Origin: UBA11574 sp963752565
GTDB taxonomy: Bacteria; Desulfobacterota; Desulfobacteria; Desulfobacterales; UBA11574
DNA length: 64,000 bases
Reading direction: 5' to 3'
NCBI GenBank assembly: GCA_963752565.1
Contig: CAVVZC010000006.1
Coordinates: forward strand, 310,001 to 374,000
The notes under the pieces were generated by a model. That model was not told the DNA's origin and ran no database searches. It saw only the letters and a list, made by a program, of their open reading frames with translations. Below are positions 25,996-34,056 of the stretch, in pieces; position 1 is the first letter of the stretch; each line of letters begins with the position of its first letter. The position numbers and the translations under genes were made by a program.

Positions 25996-28039
25996 TTAAA
26001 CTTCCTGATATTTGGCCTCCATTTCCCGGCGATCCTCCATATCCATAAGGACTCTGTCCCTGGCCTTGTCAATGCCCAGGGCCTTTCGCTTTTTGTCGAT
26101 ATGGGCGATCATCTTATGGGCATGTTTCACCGGATCCGGCTCACAGTCCCACATACCGCCGTATATCTCTTCAAGTTCCTTGTACAGGTAATCTTTAAAT
26201 ACCGGAGCCCCGTCCAGAGGCATATGATACCCAAAGACCGTGTACACGCCGGAGGTCACAAAATAATGTCCGATGGAAATAGCTTTTTCACTCATCCATT
26301 CCGGCGCACTTCCGGCTGCAGGCAGATCCTGAATGTCATTTCCAAGCCCGCCGGCTTTGACCACCTCGGTGGCCGCCAGAAGAATCCGACTGTTGTCCAC
26401 ACAGGAACCCAGGTGAAGTACCGGCGGAATACCAACGGTTTCACACACTTCGGCAAGACCCGGACCACAGAAAACCTGGGCCGTTTCCGGGGTCAGAAGA
26501 CCGTGCATTCCGGCCGCAATGGCGCTGCATCCCGTGGTCAGTACCAGCACGTCATTTTTAATCAGTTCTTTAATAATGACAATGTGCTCTTCATTGTGTT
26601 TGGTTCTTGCGTTATTGCATCCCACCACTCCGGCAACACCACGGATACGGCCGTTGATAATATTGTCGTTTAACGTGTAGTATGATCCGCGAAAGGTTCC
26701 GCCCAGATGGTATTCTATGGATTCCACGCCAAATCCGGCGATCTGAACATTTTTGTGTTTCGGAATCATCACCTCGGCGCCACGGTTCTCAAAATTGTCG
26801 ATGGCCATGGTTACGATTCGCTTGGCGTCTTCCATGGCATGGTGTTCGTCAAACTCGATGTGAAGCACATTGTCCTGTTCCATTTTGGCAATGGGATGGG
26901 TGGTGATCAGCTTGGTGTGAAAACACTTGGCCACATTGGCAAGGTTCTGGAATATACACTGCACATCCACCACCATGGCATCACAAGCGCCGGTGATAAT
27001 GGCCAGTTCCTGCTGCAGGAATGTCCCCGCCTGAGGAATGCCGTGTCGCTGCAGCATCTCGTTGCCTGTACAGCAAATGCCCCCCAGTTGGATTCCTTTG
27101 GCCCCTTTTGAGTGGGCATACTCAAGAAGCTCTTGGGATTGGGAAGCAGCCACGATCATCTCGGACAAAACCGGTTCATGACCGTGGACGATGATATTGA
27201 CATGATCTTCCTTCATAATACCCAGATTGGCCTCGGACTGTAACGGAGACGGCGAGCCGAACATCACGTCCTGGAGATCTGTGCCCAGCATAGCTACCGC
27301 CCCAGCCGTCGGCCAGAGACGCCCGGGTGCACTGCTTGACGATGTTTTTATAATCCTGATCAACGCCCATGTGAGTACGATGCATGATCTCCACAACTTC
27401 CCGGTCGATATTACGGGGAACAACCCCCAGTTTCTTCCAACGCTCATAAAGAGGCGCGGGTGCCCTTTTGGCGTACAGGACTTCACCTTCGGGCTTGCCC
27501 CATTCTTGGATTGCCTTTTCAGCAAATTCAAGGGCAATTTCGTCAAAATCCCGATCAAGAACTTCACCATCCTTCTCAACCGTGGTGGCAACATCAAGAT
27601 GGTGGGCAATACCCAAAAGTCTCTCCGGATCTTTGATTGTATAGTCTTCGTTCTCTTTTCGGGCCACCGACAAAAAGACCTCGGCCACAGCACGCCCGTG
27701 GTCTGAATGGGCCGACGCACCGGCAGCCACCATGCGGGCAAAGTTTCTGGCCGCTATGGTATTGGCCGTGGCACCGCACAACCCTTTTCGGGTATCCTCA
27801 CCTTCGATCCCAGCCTTGGGCATCGGAAGACGACATGGTCCCATGGCACAGTTTTTACAGCAGGTACCCTGCATTCCGATGTTACAGGGTTTCATGGTGA
27901 CTGCGCGGTCAAATACGGTCTCAATCTCCAGTTTCTGAGACCGGACGATCATTTCCTGAGTTGCAGGATCAATTGAGGCCGCTATCGGATCCGCCATCTT
28001 TTTCGGCTTCGCGACCTTTTCTTTGGTTATTTCTGCCAT
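25996..28039 (-). CDS. cooS: Ni-Fe carbon monoxide dehydrogenase catalytic subunit (frameshifted)
   Basis: CooS interconverts CO and CO2 at a Ni-Fe-S cluster. Two overlapping frames together encode about 680 residues. The N-terminal frame carries the cluster B/D Cys set C52, C60-C61, C64 and C69 (PCNIGMQGTCCKNCAMGPCR). The C-terminal frame carries the active-site features GCNNARTKHNEEH, LVLTTGCSAIAAG, VFCGPGLAEVC and LHLGSCVDNSRIL. The break is near 27305, where one extra G in a GGGG run shifts the frame; removing it gives LADGWAVAMLGTDLQD, as in relatives. A sequencing error is likelier than a pseudogene. No CooF is adjacent, but metF and metV genes elsewhere in the window fit a Wood-Ljungdahl role. 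A Fur-like regulator is divergent. Confidence 0.9.
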
Positions 28040-28104
28040 TAATCATTCCTCCTTGTTTAAGTTTTTCCATACACGGAAAGATGAATTATAATGAAACTTT
28101 GTCA

Positions 28105-28133
28105 TTGACAAACATAATAGTAAATACTATTAA
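28105..28133 (+). promoter_or_regulatory. Putative Fur/PerR operator overlapping the regulator's promoter
   Basis: TAATAGT-AAAT-ACTATTA at 28115-28132 is a perfect inverted repeat of the AT-rich kind bound by Fur/PerR proteins. TTGACA at 28105-28110 with TATTAA 17 bases later makes a candidate promoter for the regulator. The operator would lie between the boxes. This suggests autoregulation and perhaps control of divergent cooS. Confidence 0.55.
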
Positions 28134-28228
28134 TAATCATTCCTGTTATTGATATCTTTTGAGTTAATGTTAGTCAAGACATTTATTAAAAATATTTACA
28201 TTTTTAAAAAGAAAAGGACAACAACGCT

Positions 28229-28657
28229 TTGCCTCAACAAAAGACCCGCAGGATGACGCTCCAGCGGAAAACGATTCTTAATATCTTAAGACAGACAAAT
28301 TCCCATCCCAGTGCTGACGAAATCTATGAATTGGTTAGAAAACAGCTCCCCCGTATCAGTCTGGGTACGGTTTATAGAAATCTGGAGGTCCTTGCTAATA
28401 TGGGGTTGATACAGAAACTGGAACTTGGCGGAACCATTAAAAGATTTGATTGGAATCCGAATAAACATTACCATATCCGCTGCTTATGTTGCGGAAAGGT
28501 AGATAATGCTCCCATTGCGCCGTTAAATAAACTGGAAGATGAGCTTTACGGTGCCACCGTTTTTTCGATAATTGGGCACCGGCTTGAATTTGAAGGATTT
28601 TGTCCGGATTGCACAGTAAAAGAAGCTAAAAAAATAGATCTTAAAAACATAAATTGA
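28229..28657 (+). CDS. Fur-family transcriptional regulator (PerR-like)
   Basis: This 142-residue Fur-family protein has a winged-helix domain (RRMTLQRKTILNILRQTNSHPSADEIYELVRKQLPRISLGTVYRNLEVLANMGLIQKLE) and the dimerisation/metal domain. Two CxxC pairs (CLCCGKVDN and CPDCTVKE) should bind structural zinc. The His-rich metal site includes HYHIRC and IGHRLEFEGF. CxxC zinc sites and a short tail favour PerR or Fur over Zur. The first codon appears to be TTG at 28229; an ATG 24 bases on is the alternative. It is divergent from cooS with an apparent operator between them. Confidence 0.82.
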   Translation: MPQQKTRRMTLQRKTILNILRQTNSHPSADEIYELVRKQLPRISLGTVYRNLEVLANMGLIQKLELGGTIKRFDWNPNKHYHIRCLCCGKVDNAPIAPLNKLEDELYGATVFSIIGHRLEFEGFCPDCTVKEAKKIDLKNIN

Positions 28658-28719
28658 AAATTTTTGAATTCTCTCCAAATATTAATAGACCATGGCAATA
28701 GCGCCGATGCTATTGTCGA

Positions 28720-29652
28720 TCACATTATTATGGAAGTAACATAAATGAAAAACAGGGTCATAAATCCGGCGGCAAAAGGGGTCAAAACCCATCCCACGGT
28801 GATCTTGACAAGCATCTTTGGATTGATTGTCTGAATCCCGCCAACAACACCCACCCCCACCACTGCCCCCACAATCGCCTGGGACGATGAAACCGGAACC
28901 CCGATTTGCGTAAAAAGATGAAGGGTCAGAGCCTCGGCCAAAATCGTCACAAGGGCTGAAAAAGGGTCCAAAGGGGCGATGCCCTTGCCAACGGTGATCA
29001 TAACTTTTTTTCCGTAAGTGAGAGTACCTGATACAATGCTGATCCCCCCGATAAGGGCGGCCGTTTGATAGGATAGAAGGCCCGATCCCACATAAATACC
29101 CGTCACGTTTGCCACGTTGTTGGCGCCAAGAGAATAGGCCCCATAGCATCCCGCAATAATGATGCCGACTGAATATACCGTATTTCGATAACTGAGGCTC
29201 GGAATCGTTTTGTCAAAGATAAATTTGAGGATGTGGTAGAGCAGATAACCTAAAATCGCGCCGCCGATGGGTGTCAGAATCCAGCACGCCACGATCTTTA
29301 TCAGTTTTGAGAAATCCGCATAGCCCGATAAAATACCGGCCCCGATGACAGCGCCGATGATCGCTTGTGACGTGGAAGCGGGAACTGCAAAATAGGTAAG
29401 AATGGTCATAGTGACGGCAGAAGCCAGGGCGCAAAAAAAGGCCTCCAAAGGGATCAGTCGAGAAAGATCACTGACAATTTTCATACATTTGGGTCCCTCA
29501 AAAACAGCGCCCAGTAACACAAAAATTGATGTCAGGAGAATGGCTGTTTTGTATTTTACGGCACCGGTTGTGACCCCTGTTCCAAAGATATTTGCAGAAT
29601 CGTTGGCGCCCAGACTCCAGCCCAGAAAGATACCGCTGATGAGCTTCCACAC
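28720..29652 (-). CDS. pit: Inorganic phosphate transporter (PiT family)
   Basis: This 310-residue inner-membrane carrier has both PiT signature repeats, SLGANDSANIFGTGV near residue 12 and SLGANNVANVTGIYV near 175. It has about eight to ten membrane helices and duplicated FAVPASTSQAIIGAVIG/IGVPVSSSQAIVGAVVG segments. It should take up phosphate with a cation. The start is GTG at 29652 following GGGGTG. It is the third gene of a CBS-DUF47-PiT operon, the usual arrangement for PiT with its regulatory partner. Confidence 0.92.
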   Translation of the reverse strand: MWKLISGIFLGWSLGANDSANIFGTGVTTGAVKYKTAILLTSIFVLLGAVFEGPKCMKIVSDLSRLIPLEAFFCALASAVTMTILTYFAVPASTSQAIIGAVIGAGILSGYADFSKLIKIVACWILTPIGGAILGYLLYHILKFIFDKTIPSLSYRNTVYSVGIIIAGCYGAYSLGANNVANVTGIYVGSGLLSYQTAALIGGISIVSGTLTYGKKVMITVGKGIAPLDPFSALVTILAEALTLHLFTQIGVPVSSSQAIVGAVVGVGVVGGIQTINPKMLVKITVGWVLTPFAAGFMTLFFIYVTSIIM

Positions 29653-29684
29653 TAAAACACCCCGTTGATGCTTTTCTTATTCAC

Positions 29685-30314
29685 CTATTTCATGCTCAAA
29701 TGGATAATCTGGAGATTATCGCTGGCATCCTCAATGACGTCACTGATGGAGGTCAGACAGGAGAGAAATTGAGAAAGGATTTCACCTTCCCAAAAATTGG
29801 TTATTTCTATTTTTTGTGCATCGTGAAACAGATCAAACTTGATGTCGTCGATCTTCTTTTCATAAATTCGAATCGCCAAAATTTTTTCTCTGAGGTCCTC
29901 ACCCTTGAGCATGGCCTCAAAGGTAATCAGCAACATCTCGCAGATGCGGCGGTTTAATAAAGCCACATGGACACATTCACCTTTCAACTGGTCCGAAAGT
30001 TTTACATCCAAATACTTGTAGCCGGTGTCCTCAAGCAGGTTAAAAACGCTGTCGACAATTTCAACGAATTTACATAGATCCGGCCGGATATAGGGAAGAA
30101 AGGCCCCGTCATAAATTTTCGATATAATATCCCTGCGAATGCTATCTCCGGCCCGTTCGATATGCATGACCTTTCGCATAAGGCGCCGATCGTCAGTCTC
30201 AAGGGCCGTCTTAAAGAAACCGCAGGCGGTGCAAAGAAGTTTAATATGTTTCGTAATGTCCCCGATGACCGCGTTTTCTTTTTTGCCTTTAGAAAATAAC
30301 TTTTTAAAAATCAT
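29685..30314 (-). CDS. DUF47 family phosphate-transport regulator (PhoU-like)
   Basis: The ATG at 30314, with GAGGAG before it, gives 209 residues; a longer frame is rejected. The all-helical DUF47 (PhoU-related) fold is recognised from MIFKKLFSKGKKE, the ADSIRRDIISKIYDGAFLPYIRPDL region, and a C-terminal ISDVIEDASDNLQI. These proteins are encoded next to PiT carriers and are thought to modulate them. Its start overlaps the end of the CBS gene by 11 bases and PiT follows after 32 bases. Confidence 0.88.
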   Translation of the reverse strand: MIFKKLFSKGKKENAVIGDITKHIKLLCTACGFFKTALETDDRRLMRKVMHIERAGDSIRRDIISKIYDGAFLPYIRPDLCKFVEIVDSVFNLLEDTGYKYLDVKLSDQLKGECVHVALLNRRICEMLLITFEAMLKGEDLREKILAIRIYEKKIDDIKFDLFHDAQKIEITNFWEGEILSQFLSCLTSISDVIEDASDNLQIIHLSMK

Positions 30315-30708
30315 ATTCTCCTCGCGCCTTCGCAATAAGGGTGGCCGCCATCACATCCATCAGAGCCACAACGCCGATAATCCGGTCATCATCACAAACA
30401 AAAGCCCTTGCAATATTGGATTCATCCATAATTTTTGCGGCGTGATCAAATTCCATATCCTGATCAATAAATACGATGGGCTTTGAGGCGATTTCCGAGA
30501 CCTTGATTTTCTTTGAATCCAGCCCTTTGGCCAGAACTTTAAAGACCACATCTCTTGCGGTAATGACACCATTTTCCAGATCCTTACCGGGAAATCGCAC
30601 CACGAGAGAGCGGATCCTTCTATCCACCATCCGTTCAACAGCATCGTAAACCGATCTTTCAAACCCAATGGATTCGATCCTTGTTGTCATAAATTCTTTA
30701 ATTTTCAT
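30304..30708 (-). CDS. CBS-domain pair protein
   Basis: The ATG at 30708, after GGGGGTGGAG, gives 134 residues containing two CBS motifs (MKIKEFMTTRIESIGFERSVYDAVERMVDRRIRSLVV and VSEIASKPIVFIDQDMEFDHAAKIMDESNIARAFV). Such pairs bind adenosyl nucleotides and act as energy sensors. As the first gene of the PiT operon, it may adjust phosphate uptake to adenylate status; this is an inference from position. Confidence 0.85.
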   Translation of the reverse strand: MKIKEFMTTRIESIGFERSVYDAVERMVDRRIRSLVVRFPGKDLENGVITARDVVFKVLAKGLDSKKIKVSEIASKPIVFIDQDMEFDHAAKIMDESNIARAFVCDDDRIIGVVALMDVMAATLIAKARGEYDF

Positions 30709-30753
30709 CTCCACCCCCCTGACTGATTGTGACAAGATGATTTGATTTAAACA

Positions 30754-30848
30754 TAAGTTTCGCACCTTTAATTTTCAGTAACTCAAATACAGTGTGGCAA
30801 GCCTGAAAAATTTTTTAGGTAAAAGCATATTCGGATGCGAAACTTGAG
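30754..30848. repeat. CTCAAGTTTCGCACC-family palindromic element, copy C
   Basis: ATAAGTTTCGCACC opens the element and GGATGCGAAACTTGAG closes it. The interior TAATTTTCAGTAACTCAAATACAGTGTGGCA matches the other copies. It lies upstream of the CBS gene, so any promoter of the phosphate operon must sit inside or close to it. The remaining bases to 31075 before pldA hold no gene. Confidence 0.75.
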
Positions 30849-31075
30849 TTTAAAGCTATTGTGATAAATTCTTAATTAACAAAAACATTACCATTCAAAT
30901 AACGAAGGCAGAACTGATTGTCAACAGAGACTTTTTTCACAAGTTATCAAAATTTCAAGCAAATGTAACTATCTCCAGACTGGCCGAATAACCACTTTTC
31001 CTTTACATCCTACAACTTCGGATGTTATGAATTTCTAAACATTATCGTGCAAGATTCAAGTGGGAGGACTTTTCC

Positions 31076-32260
31076 ATGAGAGCTATAACAGTCTTTTTGA
31101 TCATTCTTTTTAGCACGGTTTCATTTGCCGGTGGTATCGAAACGGTTATCGATCCTCCGAAAAAAAATCTACAGGCCGGACAGTCGACAGTGTTTGCCGT
31201 TTACTTTCATAATGTTGAAGAAACACCTATGCAAGTGGATGTGCCGGACAGTATGATGTGTCGTTTGAGCGCTGGGGATGAAACCATTGAAGTGAAGGCA
31301 TATGCCATCCGGACAACATCCGAAAAGACGATGACCATATGTTCGGGGTGTTTTGAAAAAATTCAATATTCACTGGCCCTTCCCTCAACCATTGAAGGCG
31401 CAGTTACTATGGAAATACCGGATTTTAACGAGGCCCATACCATGTTTGCGGTCCGGAGCAGTGGTTCTTTGAAAAAATCGACAAACGAAAAAACCGCATC
31501 TCAAGAATACGAATCCCTGGATTCATTGTATGAGCTGTACCAGCCGTATCTAAAAAATCTCTCGGCATACGATCCCATGTATTTTCTCGTGGGAACCGAT
31601 CCAAAAAAAAGCAAATTTCAATTCAGCTTCAAATACCGGCTTTTTGACATCGACAGCACGATGGTACAGAACCATCCATGGGCCAAGGGCTTCCATTTGG
31701 CTTACACCCAGACATCCTTCTGGGATTTAGAATCGGCCTCAAAACCGTTTGAAGACACCAGCTACAAACCGGAATTTTTTTTCCTGTCACCCAATATCAG
31801 GATTCCCTGGGCCACCGGAGTATTTATAAAAACCGGTTTCCAACACGAATCCAACGGCCGAGGGGGAGAAAATTCACGGAGCACCAACTTTTTGTATATC
31901 AAGCCCATATATATTGCCTACGATAAAAATACCAAACTGGGCATAATGATTGCGCCGAAAATTTGGGAATACATTGCTAACGAAGACGAAAACAATCCCG
32001 ACTTAAAAGATTACAGGGGGTATTTCGATGTAGAAATAAAGGTGGGTCAAGCGGACGGTTTTGTTCTGGGATCCCATTTTCGCTGGGCAAAAAAAGGGGG
32101 TTCCATGGAACTCGATCTCACCTATCCGCTGAATCAATTTATATTTAAAAACCTCAACCTTTATTTTCAGGTTCAGTATGTCAACGCTCTGGCGGAAAGT
32201 TTGCTCAATTTCAGAGATCGGACTGAAGCGCTGCGTCTCGGGTTCGCCATCGTTCGATGA
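31076..32260 (+). CDS. pldA: Outer-membrane phospholipase A
   Basis: OMPLA hydrolyses misplaced phospholipids in the outer leaflet of the outer membrane. The 394-residue precursor has a signal peptide ending near residue 18. A non-family N-terminal periplasmic part reaches about residue 145, and the 12-stranded barrel lies in the C-terminal half. The catalytic His-Ser-Asn set is complete: H257 and S259 in FQHESNGRGGENSRS and N271 in STNFLY, with the same spacing as H142/S144/N156 of E. coli PldA. It has an extra N-terminal domain of about 120 residues with two Cys (SGC and MMC) that E. coli PldA lacks. A strong GGGAGG precedes the ATG. Confidence 0.9.
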   Translation: MRAITVFLIILFSTVSFAGGIETVIDPPKKNLQAGQSTVFAVYFHNVEETPMQVDVPDSMMCRLSAGDETIEVKAYAIRTTSEKTMTICSGCFEKIQYSLALPSTIEGAVTMEIPDFNEAHTMFAVRSSGSLKKSTNEKTASQEYESLDSLYELYQPYLKNLSAYDPMYFLVGTDPKKSKFQFSFKYRLFDIDSTMVQNHPWAKGFHLAYTQTSFWDLESASKPFEDTSYKPEFFFLSPNIRIPWATGVFIKTGFQHESNGRGGENSRSTNFLYIKPIYIAYDKNTKLGIMIAPKIWEYIANEDENNPDLKDYRGYFDVEIKVGQADGFVLGSHFRWAKKGGSMELDLTYPLNQFIFKNLNLYFQVQYVNALAESLLNFRDRTEALRLGFAIVR

Positions 32261-32386
32261 CTTAGAAGTTGGGAGAACGCAGAGTAGCAGGAATGCACCA
32301 CTGCTAAGTCATTGAAATGACCAGACACGCAGACACCAAAGTGAAACGGGAGAAGCGCACCAAATGAACTTGTGTGGAAATCTTTA

Positions 32387-32534
32387 TAGAAGTGGTTTCA
32401 AAACCTTCAATCAGGTTCAAAATCAAGGCGGACCGATGGATTCAAACACAGGAATATATTTAATATTTCGAGTATTGAATCCATCGGTCCAACACAGGAA
32501 TTGGGCCTGAGGGGAGGTTTTGAAACCACTTCTA
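32387..32534. repeat. 148-bp nested palindrome with perfect 20-bp ends
   Basis: TAGAAGTGGTTTCAAAACCT (32387-32406) is perfectly inverted at 32515-32534. Inside, GGACCGATGGATTCAA (32430-32445) is perfectly inverted at 32475-32490, and ACACAGGAAT occurs on both sides. The sequence between also mirrors imperfectly (TCAGGTTCAAAAT against TCAGGCCCAATT). The right end supplies the TAG stop of the adjacent HdrD-like gene. It may be a small mobile element and can also act as a terminator for pldA. Confidence 0.8.
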
Positions 32535-33758
32535 AGGTAGAATCAGACAATCAGCCACCAGTTCCCACAGGTATTTCACCTCAAGATCTTCAAAATCGTA
32601 TTCGGATTTCACATTATTAAACTGACCGTGACAACTGTGGCAGGGAACCACAATCATCTTTGCCCCTGTGGACCTGATCTGATCGATTTTTTTTCTGGCA
32701 TAAAAAACACGCTCATCGTTATATCCGGTGGTCATGGTTCCACCGCCTCCCCCACAGCATATTTGGTGCATTCGATTGGGATAAAGATCGACCCAGTTAT
32801 CAAGGCACTGATCCATAATCCAGCGCGGCTCGTCAAAATAACCGTGTCCGAATTGCTTCTGGGCCTTTCTCCCGTAATTACATGGGTCGTGATAGGCAGC
32901 AAGTTGTGTAAATCTCGATTTGTCGAGTTTGATGCGGCCTTCTTTAATATAATTGATCATTAGGTCAAAAACCGTGGTCACATTAAATTCTTTGAGTGCT
33001 TCAGGATAATATTTTTCAAAACCCGACCGGGTCGCAAGATAGGAGTGACCTCATTCAGGGCAAAGAAGATTTTTTATTTCCAGTCGCTTCATCTGATCAA
33101 TGATCCGGCCGATCATGACCTTCATGGCATCATCGTCACCCGTAAAATACCCCCAGTTGGTCCCTTCCCAATTTTCAGATGGTATGGTCCAGTCTTCTTT
33201 GGCGGCATGAAAAATCTTCCAAAAGTGTTTTAATTCTTCGGTATGGGTATTCACCAGTTTGTTATGAATTGTCGTTAAAAGGTTTGCGCCTTTCTTGTCA
33301 ATAGGTGCTTCAAATCCTTCAAATCCAGGCTCTTCGGCAACTTCTTCAGCAACATCCTCGATGATGAACATAAAATCTTCCTTTGGCAGGCGAAGATTAT
33401 TGCCGGTCTCCAGAGCCGCAACAAGACCCTTGTGTAGAATTCCGGGAACCTTATCACGTTCTCTTTTGGATCGAATTTTTCGGATCAGATCGGCAATGTC
33501 GATCTGCACGGGGCAAACATTTTCGCATTTGCCGCACATGGTGCATATCCACGGCCACCGGGCTTCAACCAGTTCCTCAACGAGCCCCAGTGAAACCATC
33601 CGGACCAGCATGCGGGGATCAAATCCGTCTATCCCCGAAACGGGGCAGGAGCCTGCACAGATTCCGCATGTCACGCAATAATCCTGTGAAAACCCCCAGG
33701 CCCTGCATACGGTGTGGTCGAGTTGATCCATATCGATGACTTCAGATGATAATGTCAT
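32532..33758 (-). CDS. HdrD/DsrK-like Fe-S protein with in-frame UGA, probable selenoprotein
   Basis: A single continuous frame of 408 residues is interrupted only by UGA at 33053-33051 (residue 236). Reading it as selenocysteine gives LLCPEUGHSYL, matching the CPxC element of a CCG domain where Cys is usual. The N-terminus has two [4Fe-4S] motifs (CVTCGICAGSCPVSG and CTMCGKCENVCPVQ). After the UGA come HDPCNYGRK, ICCGGGGGTM and VPCHSC, a complete second CCG-domain cysteine set for a noncubane cluster. This architecture is that of HdrD, DsrK and HmeD, which pass electrons to disulfides or trisulfides. The GAGGT ribosome site supports the ATG. QmoB-like and QmoA-like genes lie upstream on the same strand. 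Confidence 0.82.
33021..33053 (-). promoter_or_regulatory. Putative bacterial SECIS in the HdrD-like gene
   Basis: Immediately after the UGA, ACCC-GGUC-GGGU can form a short hairpin whose GGUC loop begins at nucleotide 26 counting from the U of UGA. The E. coli fdhF SECIS has a GGUCU loop in nearly the same place. The second candidate selenoprotein gene in this window has the same loop at the same distance. Confidence 0.6.
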
Positions 33759-34056
33759 ATAAGTACCTCATTTCACTCTTGACCAAAAACAATTTTTTAA
33801 ATGGACATGAGTTTGATTCCCAAGGGTTTTATAGCGTAGCCTGCTTGGAAAACTGGAATGATGGAATGCTGGAATATTGGGGTTTTTGAAAAGGAATCAT
33901 TATACCAATATTCCGGCACCTTTTCAGCAATTGGATACTAAAGACCTCATTGATTGATGTTTCAAAAACCGGTCTTTGTTCCTATTTCCCCTTTCCTCTT
34001 TTCTATTCACTATTTACCACTTACTATTCACCATTCACTCTTTACTATTTCCTCTA
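33759..34056. other. Intergenic stretch with low-complexity repeats
   Basis: No gene is visible. The segment 33855-33885 has repeated GGAATGATGGAATGCTGGAATATTGG units. The segment 34006-34050 is a run of TTCACTATTTACCACTTACTATTCACC units. Such degenerate spacer repeats may simply be junk between the QmoB-like gene and the HdrD-like gene. Confidence 0.5.

Noticed and set aside
25996..28039. Plus-strand open frames across cooS
   Set aside because: They are shadows of a conserved minus-strand gene and have no motifs.
32532..32981. Separate small HdrD-like gene starting at a GTG
   Set aside because: It is in the same frame as the upstream ORF and has no ribosome site; UGA readthrough explains both parts.
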